A DNA stretch of 38,266 bases from a virus. How positions within the stretch are numbered: position 1 is the stretch's first letter; each line of letters begins with the position of its first letter. Below are positions 1-6,881 of this stretch, piece after piece. The DNA lies in the IMG/VR virus record IMGVR_UViG_3300025914_000026, positions 1-38,266 of that record. The stretch is one strand, 5' to 3'. The notes beneath the pieces were generated by a model. It searched no databases. It was not told where the DNA came from and saw only the letters and a program-made list of their open reading frames with translations. The translations under genes and the position numbers were made by a program.

Positions 1-41
1 TCGCCCCATTCCTTTTGCGATGTCGGGATCGGCTCGCGATC

Positions 42-116
42 GGGCGCGTAGCTCAGCGGTAGAGCACACCCTTCACACGGGTGGGGTCACAGGTTCAATC
101 CCTGTCGCGCCCACCA
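42..116 (+). tRNA. tRNA-Val(CAC)
   Basis: A full cloverleaf can be drawn: acceptor GGGCGCG (42-48) pairs with CGCGCCC (106-112). The D arm is GCTC...GAGC, the anticodon stem CACCC/GGGTG holds the loop TTCACAC (anticodon CAC, valine), and the T arm is ACAGG-TTCAATC-CCTGT. CCA is encoded (114-116). The integrase gene follows on the opposite strand, the usual layout when a phage has integrated into a tRNA 3' end, so this gene is both host tRNA and probable attachment site. Confidence 0.96.
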
Positions 117-133
117 CTGCCGAAACGCAGTGG
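88..133. other. candidate left attachment site (attL)
   Basis: The T arm and 3' end of the tRNA-Val gene, plus the bases up to the end of the integrase gene, are the expected crossover region for a tRNA-directed tyrosine integrase. I could not find a second copy of the tRNA 3' end in the window, so the core is not delimited. The right copy should lie outside the window. Confidence 0.5.
114..133 (-). terminator. hairpin after the integrase gene
   Basis: CCACTGC-CGAAAC-GCAGTGG is a perfect 7-bp inverted repeat with a 6-base loop. It starts in the encoded CCA of the tRNA and ends 4 bases from the integrase stop codon. It could end the leftward integrase transcript or be a recombination feature. 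No T run follows on the minus strand, so an intrinsic terminator is not proven. Confidence 0.4.
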
Positions 134-137
134 AATC

Positions 138-1367
138 CTAACGTTTTTCCACTTTCGTTGCAACAAATTTCCCACCTTCCCCGCGACCCGTGGACAGCAG
201 GTGGTCAGCGTCGAAGCGCCGCGCCTCCTTACTGATGCCCTGCCAGATCGTGGTCAGCGCCTTGACGGCTTCCGCCAGGCGACTCGGATCGTACTTAGCG
301 TACAGCTTGGTCGTGCGACTCAGCTTGCCTTCGTGCCCCAGCATCTCGCTTACCTGCCGCTCGGGGACGCTCGGGTCATTGTAGAGCATCGTCGCGATCG
401 TGTGCCGGATGGTCTTGGGGAACACGTCGTCCGACAGCCGAAGCGCCTTGCGCATCATTCGCCATGCCGTCTTGTTCGAATCGACTGGTACGTAATTGTC
501 TTTCTGCCAGCGGCGCAGGACGACTTGCATCGGGCGGATTGCCGGGATGATCGCGTTGCGCTTCTTCGTCCGCGACCGTTCATGCGGCTGGAGGTCGATC
601 AACTTGGTGCGATCGTTATATTGCTCGCGGGGGTCGAAGCGCTTGGCGGCTTCCGGGCGTACGCTAGTGCAGACCTGGAGCGCGACGAACCGGAATAGGG
701 CGGGTGAGTGCCGTCGAGCGTACCATGCGATCATGCCCAGCTCGGCTATTGTCAGCACGCGCTCACGCAAGGGGTTCTTGTACTTCGCCTCGACGCCCTT
801 GATCTTCGGGGCATAGGCGATACGCATGTTGTCGGCCGCATGGTTGATCGCAGCGCGCACGTCGTTGAGGTTGCGGTCAACGGTGTCGCCGGAAACGCCA
901 GTCTCGCTTCTATATGTCGCCGGGCCGTCAACCCAATCGACCTCGAATGCGTGCGGCTTCATCCGCCAGATACGGAAACGGTCGATCGTCGCCGGGATCA
1001 TATCGGATATGGTCGCGCTCATGCCGACTTCATCCTGATACAGAAAGCCCATGAACGCCTTGAGGCTGCGTTGTGTTTGGTCGGCGTTCGTGAGGTTCTT
1101 CCCGCGCTCATTCCAATACAGGAATAGCTGCGGGATGACCAACGCCTCATGCGGATCTTGCCTGGGCTCCTTGGCCCGCAACCCCTCGTCATGGGCATGT
1201 ATGAACGCCTTGGCCTCATCTATATCTGCCGTGCGAGTGCTGCGATAGCGGACCTGTCGAGTGCTGGCTTCATACCATGCGACCTGCCAAATACCCTTCG
1301 CGCGCTTGTCGCGGCGCTGGTCGAGCCAGAAATCTCCGACGACGTATGGGCTGTCTTCGCGGGGCAT
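138..1367 (-). CDS. int: tyrosine recombinase / phage integrase
   Basis: This 409-residue site-specific recombinase would integrate and excise the prophage at the adjacent tRNA-Val gene. Catalytic residues can be placed: Arg237 in TSVRPEAA, the second box PKTIRHT with Lys318 in the usual His position and Arg321, His345 in EMLGHEG, and the probable nucleophile Tyr356 in KLYAKYDP. The N-terminal part (about 20-190) has the look of arm-binding and core-binding domains. It is the last gene of the leftward early operon and is transcribed toward the tRNA. The ATG at 1367 has only a weak ribosome site (AGGGAG about 11 bases upstream). The upstream small gene overlaps its 5' end by about 150 bases in another frame. 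Confidence 0.93.
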   Translation of the reverse strand: MPREDSPYVVGDFWLDQRRDKRAKGIWQVAWYEASTRQVRYRSTRTADIDEAKAFIHAHDEGLRAKEPRQDPHEALVIPQLFLYWNERGKNLTNADQTQRSLKAFMGFLYQDEVGMSATISDMIPATIDRFRIWRMKPHAFEVDWVDGPATYRSETGVSGDTVDRNLNDVRAAINHAADNMRIAYAPKIKGVEAKYKNPLRERVLTIAELGMIAWYARRHSPALFRFVALQVCTSVRPEAAKRFDPREQYNDRTKLIDLQPHERSRTKKRNAIIPAIRPMQVVLRRWQKDNYVPVDSNKTAWRMMRKALRLSDDVFPKTIRHTIATMLYNDPSVPERQVSEMLGHEGKLSRTTKLYAKYDPSRLAEAVKALTTIWQGISKEARRFDADHLLSTGRGEGGKFVATKVEKR

Positions 1368-1522
1368 CCTGCCTGCAACTCCCTGAATTTCTCTAGCTGG
1401 ACCACCTCAATCACGCCCAATTCCGACAGGCACAACATTTCCTCGACCGACACGGCAAAGCCGGTGCCGTTTCGCAGGGCGCGCTCCATTTTCTTGGCGA
1501 GTGAGAGGACGGGCGCTGTCAT
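1220..1522 (-). CDS. small hypothetical protein overlapping int
   Basis: A 100-codon frame whose ATG overlaps the stop of the upstream gene as ATGA, the coupling pattern used throughout this operon. The first 50 or so residues look protein-like (SLAKKMERALRNGTG, then VEEMLCLSELGVIEVVQLEKF). The last 50 are Ser/Ala/Arg-rich and lie entirely over the 5' end of the integrase in another frame, so they may be chance read-through, perhaps after loss of an original stop. Function unknown. Confidence 0.5.
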   Translation of the reverse strand: MTAPVLSLAKKMERALRNGTGFAVSVEEMLCLSELGVIEVVQLEKFRELQAGCPAKTAHTSSEISGSTSAATSARRVFGRSHGMKPALDRSAIAALARQI

Positions 1523-1773
1523 CCCTGAATGTCCTTGGGCGACAGTGGTTTAGCGTCTGCCTTCGGCACCGCGCTCTCATGCTGCGCACTCAAAGCCTCC
1601 GGCTTTTCGCCCTCCGGGTTTCGATCGGCTGACGCGGGAATGTTCGTCATATCCCAGACAAATGCGGCGGCGATGTATAGCGCGCTGATCTGCCGCCTAG
1701 AAAGCACGTCCGCATGTTCATCGGCGATGCCTTGCAGGGCGGCCCCCAAGTGATAGACTTTGTCGCTGCTCAC
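1519..1773 (-). CDS. small hypothetical early protein (84 aa)
   Basis: The GTG start overlaps the preceding stop (GTGA) and its own stop overlaps the next ATG (ATGA), so it belongs to the coupled leftward operon. The first 50 residues look like a folded helical domain (LGAALQGIADEHADVLSRRQ, then ALYIAAAFVWDM). The tail is hydrophilic and contains SAVPKADAKP. That tail is encoded by a near-copy of DNA also found at 4946-4974 in another small gene of the same operon. No family recognised. Confidence 0.7.
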   Translation of the reverse strand: MSSDKVYHLGAALQGIADEHADVLSRRQISALYIAAAFVWDMTNIPASADRNPEGEKPEALSAQHESAVPKADAKPLSPKDIQG

Positions 1774-1934
1774 AACCCCGCCCTCCGCTTGATCCTCTGT
1801 AACCTGGGATATGCTTTTGCTCGACGGAGCCAGCGTTCATTGGCGAGAGGATCTAGGGCAAGCATCTGACGACGTACGGATAGGACGTGGGCTTCATGCT
1901 CGAAATTGGGGAGGCGGGTGTGGAGGGCGGTCAT
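1770..1934 (-). CDS. small basic protein (54 aa)
   Basis: ATG at 1934 overlaps the upstream stop (ATGA), and its TGA overlaps the next GTG start (GTGA). The product begins MTALHTRLPNFEHEAHVLSV and ends in a strongly basic segment (RLQRIKRRAGL). No known motif. The exact 4-base overlaps on both sides are the main argument that it is real. Confidence 0.65.
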   Translation of the reverse strand: MTALHTRLPNFEHEAHVLSVRRQMLALDPLANERWLRRAKAYPRLQRIKRRAGL

Positions 1935-2365
1935 GCCTGCCCTCCACGTTTATTGCCCGCGAGGCCGTGATATGCGCGGGCAGAGTCGCGCTGGCCTCGG
2001 ATAGCCGCCTCAATTTGGAGCTTGGGGTTCTTGGCGCTCCTAGGGCCAGTGCCGGGGGCGACATGCCACCCGGATTGCCGCCGACCTGGCTGGGTCAGCC
2101 GGCGCCGCGCTCGCGGCCGATCGAGAGATTGGAATAGGTGAAAGTAGTCAAAGAGCGGAGTCCGCCCATCTAACGAAAGCCCTTCATGATGCTTCTCCTT
2201 GAAATGACCGTAAGACTTCGCTAAAACGTCTAGCGAACGGCCATCGCTAGCACGAATATCGACCTGTGTAAAGCGGGTCATAGCTGGGGCTTTCTGGGCC
2301 GGAACACCGGGGGCGATATCCCGGCCCATCTTTGCGCAAGCGGTATTGCTGCGCTTCGAAGTCAT
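1931..2365 (-). CDS. hypothetical basic early protein (144 aa)
   Basis: Joined to both neighbours by 4-base ATGA overlaps. The middle (TRFTQVDIRASDGRSLDVLA and the following DYFHLFQSLDRP) looks protein-like; the C-terminal half is very rich in Arg, Lys, Gly and Gln. No family recognised. An internal ATG at the residues MTRFTQVD is an alternative start, but the coupled start is preferred. Confidence 0.6.
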   Translation of the reverse strand: MTSKRSNTACAKMGRDIAPGVPAQKAPAMTRFTQVDIRASDGRSLDVLAKSYGHFKEKHHEGLSLDGRTPLFDYFHLFQSLDRPRARRRLTQPGRRQSGWHVAPGTGPRSAKNPKLQIEAAIRGQRDSARAYHGLAGNKRGGQA

Positions 2366-2748
2366 TGCTTGGGCTCCGACCAGACGACGCCGTGTTCGTC
2401 GCCGAAAGCCTGCATGTAATCGATCAACGTGCTCATCTGAGACTTGGTGAGCTGCGATGAGCGGAAGCCCTGGGGAAACGGTCGTCCGTCCAAGCCTTCA
2501 AGAAACTGGCACTCCCAACCGCAGGCGTTCATGATGATGGCCTTCCAGTCTTCGGGGGTGTGGCGCCGGTCCATCGGCTTGGCGTGCGAGATATCGGTCA
2601 GCATCGACCACATTTTGTCATTCTGTTCGCCCGTGCGGCGAGCTTCCCGAAGCTCCATGATGAAGCCGGCCGGCGCGCGTGCGATCAACGCCGCAGCACG
2701 TTCGCGGGAATAGGGACTGGTCAGGGTGACGAGATGACCGTTAGCCAC
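2362..2748 (-). CDS. ninB: NinB-like recombination protein
   Basis: A 128-residue protein resembling lambda NinB (YbcN), which binds single-stranded DNA and helps phage recombination. Recognisable parts are EQNDKMWSMLTDISHAKP, then TPEDWKAIIMNA, the GLDGRPFPQGF segment and the C-terminal LTKSQMSTLIDYMQAFGDEH followed by GVVW. I chose the GTG at 2748, which overlaps the end of the upstream HNH gene by 8 bases. The frame stays open far upstream, but that part is a shadow of the HNH gene. It sits with SSB and ERF genes, consistent with a phage recombination module. Confidence 0.8.
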   Translation of the reverse strand: MANGHLVTLTSPYSRERAAALIARAPAGFIMELREARRTGEQNDKMWSMLTDISHAKPMDRRHTPEDWKAIIMNACGWECQFLEGLDGRPFPQGFRSSQLTKSQMSTLIDYMQAFGDEHGVVWSEPKQ

Positions 2749-3151
2749 GTTCGGCCTCCCATTTCGCCCGGCCAGGCCATGCTTTCCAATAGGCGTTCGC
2801 AACCTCGACAGCGTTGAAGCCGTACTTGATCTGGAACGTCGCCCATCCGCCGCGCTGGCTGAATGCACCGATCTTACCGTGCTGCTCGTCATGGTGGCGC
2901 TGGCAGAGCGGGATAGCGTGCGAGTCAGCAACGCGGGTCGACATGCCCTTGCCACCCGCGCAGTCGACGTGCGCTGCCTCGATCGGCGCGCGGCGAGGCG
3001 GATCGCCAAGGCCACAACCGCCCGCGCGATGGTCGGCCAGATAGCACGGCCTGCCGCGCAGCCACTTCAAATAGCTGTCAGCCACCTTCCAGTCAGGCCG
3101 GGGGCCCTTCTTGAAGCGCGAGCGCAGAGATGCTGGGCCGAGATAGGTCAT
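2741..3151 (-). CDS. DUF968-like HNH endonuclease
   Basis: A 136-residue protein with the zinc/HNH-like core PCYLADHRAGGCG, then EAAHVDCAGGKGMSTRVAD and IPLCQRHHDEQHG. This Cys...AAH...GKG...PLC..HH layout is typical of DUF968 phage proteins, often found beside NinB or RusA genes and thought to be nucleases in recombination or Holliday junction processing. ATG at 3151 overlaps the upstream stop (TGATG). Confidence 0.8.
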   Translation of the reverse strand: MTYLGPASLRSRFKKGPRPDWKVADSYLKWLRGRPCYLADHRAGGCGLGDPPRRAPIEAAHVDCAGGKGMSTRVADSHAIPLCQRHHDEQHGKIGAFSQRGGWATFQIKYGFNAVEVANAYWKAWPGRAKWEAERG

Positions 3152-3366
3152 CAGAATGGTACATCCGAATCATCAACCACGCAGATTTCGTTGGCGGCTT
3201 GGACGGCTGAGATAAACTCGGCGACATTCTCTCTTGCGATGGATATCGAACGACGACCACCGCCGGAAATGACGACCTTGCTACCTTCCGCAAAAACCTC
3301 AATGTCCGCGTTCGTGTGGTAGCGCCCATTGAAGATGCGCCAGCGAGTTTGTGTTTCGAGGGCCAT
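3151..3366 (-). CDS. small protein with SSB-like C-terminal tip
   Basis: A 71-residue protein directly downstream of ssb, start coupled by TGATG. The body (TRWRIFNGRYHTNADIEVF, then VVISGGGRRSISIARENVAEF) looks like a small beta-rich fold. It ends DDSDVPF, closely matching the ending DDLDDDVPF of the SSB next door and the acidic tip DDDIPF by which bacterial SSBs dock their partner proteins. No OB-fold SSB signature is visible. Function unknown; it may occupy SSB partner pockets. Confidence 0.75.
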   Translation of the reverse strand: MALETQTRWRIFNGRYHTNADIEVFAEGSKVVISGGGRRSISIARENVAEFISAVQAANEICVVDDSDVPF

Positions 3367-3818
3367 CAGAACGGCACGTCATCGTCTAGGTCGTCGCGGA
3401 ACGACCCGGCAGTGTTGGCTGTGCCTTCATCAGTTGCAGCCTGTGATTGGCCGCCAGACGCGCCCTGAGGACCATCCAGCATAAGCAGCTTGGCGTCATA
3501 GCCCTGCAACACGACTTCGGTTGAATACCGGTCCTTGCCGTCTTGATCCTGCCACTTGCGGGTCTGAAGCTGGCCTTCGATATAGACCTTAGATCCTTTG
3601 CGCAGGTAGCGCTCGGCGACGTTGGCAAGGCCCTCGCTGAATAGCTTGACCGTATGCCATTCTGTGCGCTCCTTTTTCTCGCCCGAATTACGATCCTTCC
3701 ACGTCTCAGAAGTCGCAATCCGAAGCTCGACAACCTTGCCGCCGTTCTGAAACGAGCGGCTTTCAGGGTCGCGGCCAAGCGCGCCGATGAGCGTAACTTT
3801 GTTGAGACTAGCGGCCAT
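3366..3818 (-). CDS. ssb: single-stranded DNA-binding protein
   Basis: A 150-residue SSB with the N-terminal OB fold: [17 protein letters not shown], then [40 protein letters not shown] and [21 protein letters not shown] Gly/Gln-rich linker follows, ending in the acidic tip DDLDDDVPF that recruits repair and replication proteins. It binds single strands made during phage replication and recombination. The ribosome site AGGA lies 7-8 bases before ATG 3818. It sits between ERF and a small protein carrying the same kind of tip. Confidence 0.96.
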   Translation of the reverse strand: MAASLNKVTLIGALGRDPESRSFQNGGKVVELRIATSETWKDRNSGEKKERTEWHTVKLFSEGLANVAERYLRKGSKVYIEGQLQTRKWQDQDGKDRYSTEVVLQGYDAKLLMLDGPQGASGGQSQAATDEGTANTAGSFRDDLDDDVPF

Positions 3819-3821
3819 GAT

Positions 3822-4874
3822 TTATCCTGCGTTCAAAGGGGTGGGTTTGTTGGCGGTGAGTTGAGCTTCATGCTCTTCCCAAGCGCGCTCGAACTGACGA
3901 CCTTCCGCGCCGTCCAGCGCGTCAACCATTTCCTCGTTTGCCGCGCGCCAAGCCGCGAGCGCCTTCAGCGTGGTCGTCTGGCGCATAGATGCGATCATTC
4001 CGACGAACATGCCGCCGTCCTGCTTGAGGTACGCCCGGCGCGCTTCCACGTCGCCGCGAAGGCCTATGTCCTCTGGCACGTCTGGGAAGCCGGTCAGCAG
4101 CGCGTCCCAATCGCGGGCGGCTTGGTCGATCGTGGCCTTCTCAGCCTTCAGCAGGGCGTTTAGGCTCTCCACGTCGGGACACTGGCCAACCTTGAACCGG
4201 ATGGCCTGGATTGCCTGCTTCAGCGCGGTCTTGCTGACGTGGGGGCCGTCAAGCTTGGTGCGGGCGAGCGGGGCGCCGGTCGGGTCCTTGTAGGACGCCC
4301 TCTCGCCGTCATCATCTTCGCCGGCCACCTTGATATTCAGGATTGCCAGCGTGCCGTAGCGCTTGCCGTAGGACGTGCTCGACCCGACCGCCTGAACGCT
4401 GTTCTTGCTGCCACTGCTATCGTGCGGTAGAACAAAGTCAGTCGTTTCCTCGTGGCCGTCGATATGGGTCAGGATCGTCGTGACCTGAACCTTGCCGTCG
4501 GCTGACAGACCGTTGCGGAATTTCAGGTCGAAACCGTGGCGCGACAGCACCGGAACGACCGCATCGTGGATATCCTCGAACCGCGCGAACGGCGTGTCTT
4601 GTGTAATTGCGTTCGTCTGCTTGTCCCGGATGATGATATGACCCTTCATGGTCACTTCCGGCAGTTCGGGACGCATAGCGATCTTGGCTTCCGTGAAAGC
4701 CTGCTTGGCGCGGCCTTCCTGAACGCGCTCTTGCATCGCCAGGAGGCGTTCCATCTTGTCGATATCGACAGACGGGTCACGTGCCGCCCGCTCGATCACC
4801 GCCAGCAATCCGCCAGCATAGTCGATCGGGGCTTCCTCGCGCTTCGCTAGCGCGCTCGTTGGTTCACTCGCCAT
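3822..4874 (-). CDS. erf: ERF-family single-strand annealing protein
   Basis: A 350-residue recombinase of the ERF superfamily, which anneals complementary single strands in phage recombination and is typical of P22-like phages. Landmarks are LLAVIERAARDPSVDIDKME, the F.EAK motif QAFTEAKIAM, TPFARFEDIHDAVVPVLSRH, LPHDSSGSKNSVQAVGSSTS and YGKRYGTLAILN, with a helical C-terminal half. I prefer ATG 4874 (GGGGAG 7 bases upstream) over a GTG at 4889 that lies within that ribosome site. It works with the adjacent SSB and NinB-like proteins. Confidence 0.93.
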   Translation of the reverse strand: MASEPTSALAKREEAPIDYAGGLLAVIERAARDPSVDIDKMERLLAMQERVQEGRAKQAFTEAKIAMRPELPEVTMKGHIIIRDKQTNAITQDTPFARFEDIHDAVVPVLSRHGFDLKFRNGLSADGKVQVTTILTHIDGHEETTDFVLPHDSSGSKNSVQAVGSSTSYGKRYGTLAILNIKVAGEDDDGERASYKDPTGAPLARTKLDGPHVSKTALKQAIQAIRFKVGQCPDVESLNALLKAEKATIDQAARDWDALLTGFPDVPEDIGLRGDVEARRAYLKQDGGMFVGMIASMRQTTTLKALAAWRAANEEMVDALDGAEGRQFERAWEEHEAQLTANKPTPLNAG

Positions 4875-4926
4875 TGTTGTTCTCCCCACTACTAAGGGCT
4901 GAGACCTTGATCACCTTGGTTGTCAT
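4864..4926 (-). CDS. 20-residue coupling peptide before erf
   Basis: A 20-codon frame, MTTKVIKVSALSSGENNNGE. It starts as ATGA over the previous stop and ends 11 bases inside erf, after crossing erf's ribosome site. Translating it would bring ribosomes onto the erf start, so it may act as a coupling leader rather than as a useful protein. Support comes from spacing only. Confidence 0.4.
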   Translation of the reverse strand: MTTKVIKVSALSSGENNNGE

Positions 4927-5042
4927 GAGGGGTTCTCCGATGGGGTGGTTTGGGCGTCTGCCTTCGGCACCGCGTCACCATCGCCTTCGGCGACCGAGCC
5001 TGTAGTCTCGGCGCTTCGCGTAGGTGTCCCTTGCGCGGTCAC
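4923..5042 (-). CDS. small hydrophilic protein (39 aa)
   Basis: The GTG start at 5042 overlaps the upstream stop (GTGA), and its TGA overlaps the next ATG. The product is Thr/Ala/Asp-rich and contains GDAVPKADAQ, nearly the tail motif SAVPKADAKP of the 84-residue protein at 1519-1773. A near-identical stretch of about 30 bases underlies the similarity. Function unknown. Confidence 0.5.
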   Translation of the reverse strand: MTAQGTPTRSAETTGSVAEGDGDAVPKADAQTTPSENPS

Positions 5043-5239
5043 TCACCCGGCTCCAGCAGCAGAAGGACGGGGTTCGGCGGAGGCGCACTACCGCCCGCAT
5101 TCAGAAGCCCCTGCGCGCAATATGCTTGCTGCCCACGCTGGGCCTGCGCCTCTAGGGCTCGATGCATTTGCCATGCTTCCGCCGACATCTGTGCCCCGGA
5201 GCAGCCCAGCAGGCTTGAGAGGCTTTGCGCCGGTCCCAT
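5039..5239 (-). CDS. small hypothetical protein (66 aa)
   Basis: ATG at 5239 overlaps the upstream TAA (TAATG), and the stop overlaps the next GTG. It is rich in Gln and Ala (AEAWQMHRALEAQAQRGQQA) with three cysteines and a Pro/Leu-rich end. No family recognised; kept because of exact coupling to both neighbours. Confidence 0.55.
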   Translation of the reverse strand: MGPAQSLSSLLGCSGAQMSAEAWQMHRALEAQAQRGQQAYCAQGLLNAGGSAPPPNPVLLLLEPGE

Positions 5240-5529
5240 TACGATGCCGCCGGAAAGAGTTGATCGAGCAGCCGGCCGATCTGCGTCCGCTTGCGATCGA
5301 TCAGCTCGTAGCGGTCGATGTTGGAGATGATCGTGTCAAAGTTGATGTCCTTCGACGCGCATTGCTCATAGATGACACGCTCGGTCGCGACCAAATCTTC
5401 TTCGAGTTTGGCAACGGCGAGATCGGCCTTGGCCCTGGCGGCGCGGGCCCGGATAGGCGCAAGTTCAACGTCAAGCGCCTCCTTGGTCATGCCCACGACT
5501 TCGGCGAACGGTTTAATCTCGAAAGCCAT
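5239..5529 (-). CDS. helical hypothetical early protein (96 aa)
   Basis: Start set at ATG 5529, with AGGAG 7 bases upstream; the open frame upstream of it is non-coding in character. The product is mostly helical and charged: TKEALDVELAPIRARAARAK, then AVAKLEEDLVATERVIYEQ and NIDRYELIDRKRTQIGRLLD. It reads like a coiled-coil or small helical bundle. No family recognised. Confidence 0.75.
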   Translation of the reverse strand: MAFEIKPFAEVVGMTKEALDVELAPIRARAARAKADLAVAKLEEDLVATERVIYEQCASKDINFDTIISNIDRYELIDRKRTQIGRLLDQLFPAAS

Positions 5530-5530
5530 T

Positions 5531-5788
5531 TCAATTCTCCTGTTGCGATACGGATGGAAGCCCGGAGGGGCGAGATGCGAAGCAGCTCGACGGCGAAGCC
5601 GCGACAGCCGGGCCCGAAGGGGATCGCCCAAACAGATGCTTTTCCGCTTCCTCGCGGCGCTCAGCATCATCCCAACAATTCGGGTAAGCCTGCATCTGAA
5701 GTTCAATCATCCTATTCAGGCACACCCCCAAGCTTTCCAGAACAGGAATGGTCTTGTCGGTTACCTTGATCTCGGGGAGGGGGATCAT
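5531..5788 (-). CDS. hypothetical early protein (85 aa)
   Basis: ATG 5788 has GAGGG 7 bases upstream and overlaps the preceding stop (ATGA). The N-terminal half is protein-like (LPEIKVTDKTIPVLESLGVC, MIELQMQAYPNCWDDAE). The C-terminal third is Ser/Pro/Ala-rich and of low complexity. Function unknown. Confidence 0.65.
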   Translation of the reverse strand: MIPLPEIKVTDKTIPVLESLGVCLNRMIELQMQAYPNCWDDAERREEAEKHLFGRSPSGPAVAASPSSCFASRPSGLPSVSQQEN

Positions 5789-5961
5789 GATCGGCCCTCA
5801 GCTTTGGCGGCAGCGATCTTAAGCAGGCGATCGACATTCATCGTCGCCCACATCGCAATCGCTATTGCTGCGGCAGCCCCGTCTTTCTCCGGATCGTTCG
5901 CGTAATCGAGAATCTTGTCCCAACGCTTCCTCGCGTCGCGTACGAAATCTTTATCGGTCAC
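5785..5961 (-). CDS. small helical protein (58 aa), GTG start
   Basis: GTG at 5961 follows a ribosome site (GAGGG, 4-5 bases). The stop overlaps the next ATG (ATGA). The product starts MTDKDFVRDARKRWDKILDY, then has an Ala-rich segment (DGAAAAIAIAMWATMNVDRL) and a basic tail. It resembles small helical phage proteins; no function assigned. Confidence 0.65.
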   Translation of the reverse strand: MTDKDFVRDARKRWDKILDYANDPEKDGAAAAIAIAMWATMNVDRLLKIAAAKAEGRS

Positions 5962-6017
5962 AGAGCCCTCCCATATCCACGGTTGAGCGCCCGATCAGAC
6001 GCAAAGAAGGGGGTCAT
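5958..6017 (-). CDS. 19-residue micro-ORF, paralogous to a neighbour's tail
   Basis: A 19-codon frame coupled on both sides (ATGA at its start, GTGA at its end). Its sequence, MTPFFASDRALNRGYGRAL, closely resembles the C-terminus of the 81-residue protein at 6268-6513 (PFFAPNRALERGYL). It may be the remnant of a duplicated C-terminal segment, or a tiny functional peptide. Confidence 0.4.
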   Translation of the reverse strand: MTPFFASDRALNRGYGRAL

Positions 6018-6268
6018 GACGCACCGCCGATGTAGCGCTGCACCTTCAGGCCAAGCTCTGTCGGCGTCTGGACGCAGGCGATCATGGTGCGCCCGAAGCC
6101 AAGCGACATGGGCGAGTCCGCCAAGCCCTTCTTCTCCAGGGCACGACGCGCCGCATTCAGGCGAGCGTCGTAATTGCCCTTGCCATCATCGCGCAGTTGG
6201 CGAAGAGCGAGTTGCTCATTGTGAGACAGCTTGCGGGCGATCTCGATGACTTCCCAATCGGGGTCCAT
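6014..6268 (-). CDS. small winged-helix-like hypothetical protein (84 aa)
   Basis: ATG 6268 overlaps the upstream stop (TGATG); a GTG just before it (6271) is an alternative start. The pattern of helical LSHNEQLALRQLRDDG, then ARRALEKKGLADSP and TPTELGLKVQRYIGG resembles the helix-helix-wing layout of small phage DNA-binding proteins. This is a fold impression only. Confidence 0.65.
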   Translation of the reverse strand: MDPDWEVIEIARKLSHNEQLALRQLRDDGKGNYDARLNAARRALEKKGLADSPMSLGFGRTMIACVQTPTELGLKVQRYIGGAS

Positions 6269-6513
6269 CACAGGTATCCTCGCTCTAGTGCGCGGTTCGG
6301 CGCGAAAAACGGATCGACCGGATCTAGCTTTGCAGCGATCTCAGCCGCGCGTTCGTTAGCCTGAAAGGCTTCCTCTGTTTCCTGCCAGAGGGTCAGGTCG
6401 ATGATAGAGAGGCATTCAAGACACGTTCCGTCTGATGCCATCTCTGACATTGCTGTGCAGGTAGGGCAGTAACGGAGAGCGTTGTGTGCGGTGAGGGTCG
6501 CGGGCGCGTTCAC
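6268..6513 (-). CDS. small CxxC zinc-ribbon-like protein (81 aa)
   Basis: The GTG start at 6513 overlaps the upstream stop (GTGA). The long open frame upstream of it is a shadow of the DUF6197 gene. It contains two CxxC pairs, CPTC and CLEC, 13 residues apart, a likely zinc site, followed by a charged helix (ETEEAFQANERAAEIAAKLD). The C-terminus PFFAPNRALERGYL is echoed in the micro-ORF at 5958-6017. Confidence 0.7.
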   Translation of the reverse strand: MNAPATLTAHNALRYCPTCTAMSEMASDGTCLECLSIIDLTLWQETEEAFQANERAAEIAAKLDPVDPFFAPNRALERGYL

Positions 6514-6881
6514 TTCCCCTGCTCCCGTGCGATGGCAGCGGCTTCCCGCAGCTTGGTGACTACGGCAGCTTTGGTGCGCCCGTCCGCGTCGTTGAAAGGC
6601 ATTGGCATTTCGCCAGCAGCCAACCGAAAGGCGCGCCTTGTTTCCCATGACCAGTGGTCGGCGGCGCGCACGTTGATAGGCAGCCCGCTCACTCTGTTTA
6701 TGGCGCCAACAATGCAGAAGCACTTGGCTCTGGGGCTGTCGTAATCCACATCGCAACCGTGCGCATCGCGGGCGTCAGCGCCCTGGCACCAAGCGCCTTC
6801 CGGCTCGATCAGATCGGCAGCACGGTCCAGCACGTCAGAAACGCGCATCGGTTCTTCTATAGGGTGGGAGTGAGCGGTCAT
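6510..6881 (-). CDS. DUF6197 family protein
   Basis: A 123-residue protein with the features of DUF6197, found in phages and actinobacterial or proteobacterial accessory regions: VLDRAADLIEPEGAWCQGA, CFCIVGAINRVSG, a Trp-containing middle, FNDADGRTKAAVVTKLREAA and a basic tail. The biochemical role of the family is unknown. ATGA overlap with the upstream gene; GTGA overlap with the downstream gene. Confidence 0.75.
   Translation of the reverse strand: MTAHSHPIEEPMRVSDVLDRAADLIEPEGAWCQGADARDAHGCDVDYDSPRAKCFCIVGAINRVSGLPINVRAADHWSWETRRAFRLAAGEMPMPFNDADGRTKAAVVTKLREAAAIAREQGK

Larger units (their letters stand above)
1545..4974. repeat. pair of near-identical 30-base segments
   Basis: The 21-base sequence GCGTCTGCCTTCGGCACCGC+G occurs exactly at 1553-1573 and 4954-4974, each preceded by GTGGTTT with a small difference between. 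Both copies encode the motif AVPKADA at the ends of small leftward-operon proteins. Only the two end segments are repeats; the span between them is not. Confidence 0.7.

Noticed and set aside
24-140. Search for a second attachment site copy of the tRNA 3' end within the window
   Set aside because: No copy of the T-arm/acceptor sequence was seen elsewhere; the right attachment site is presumed outside.
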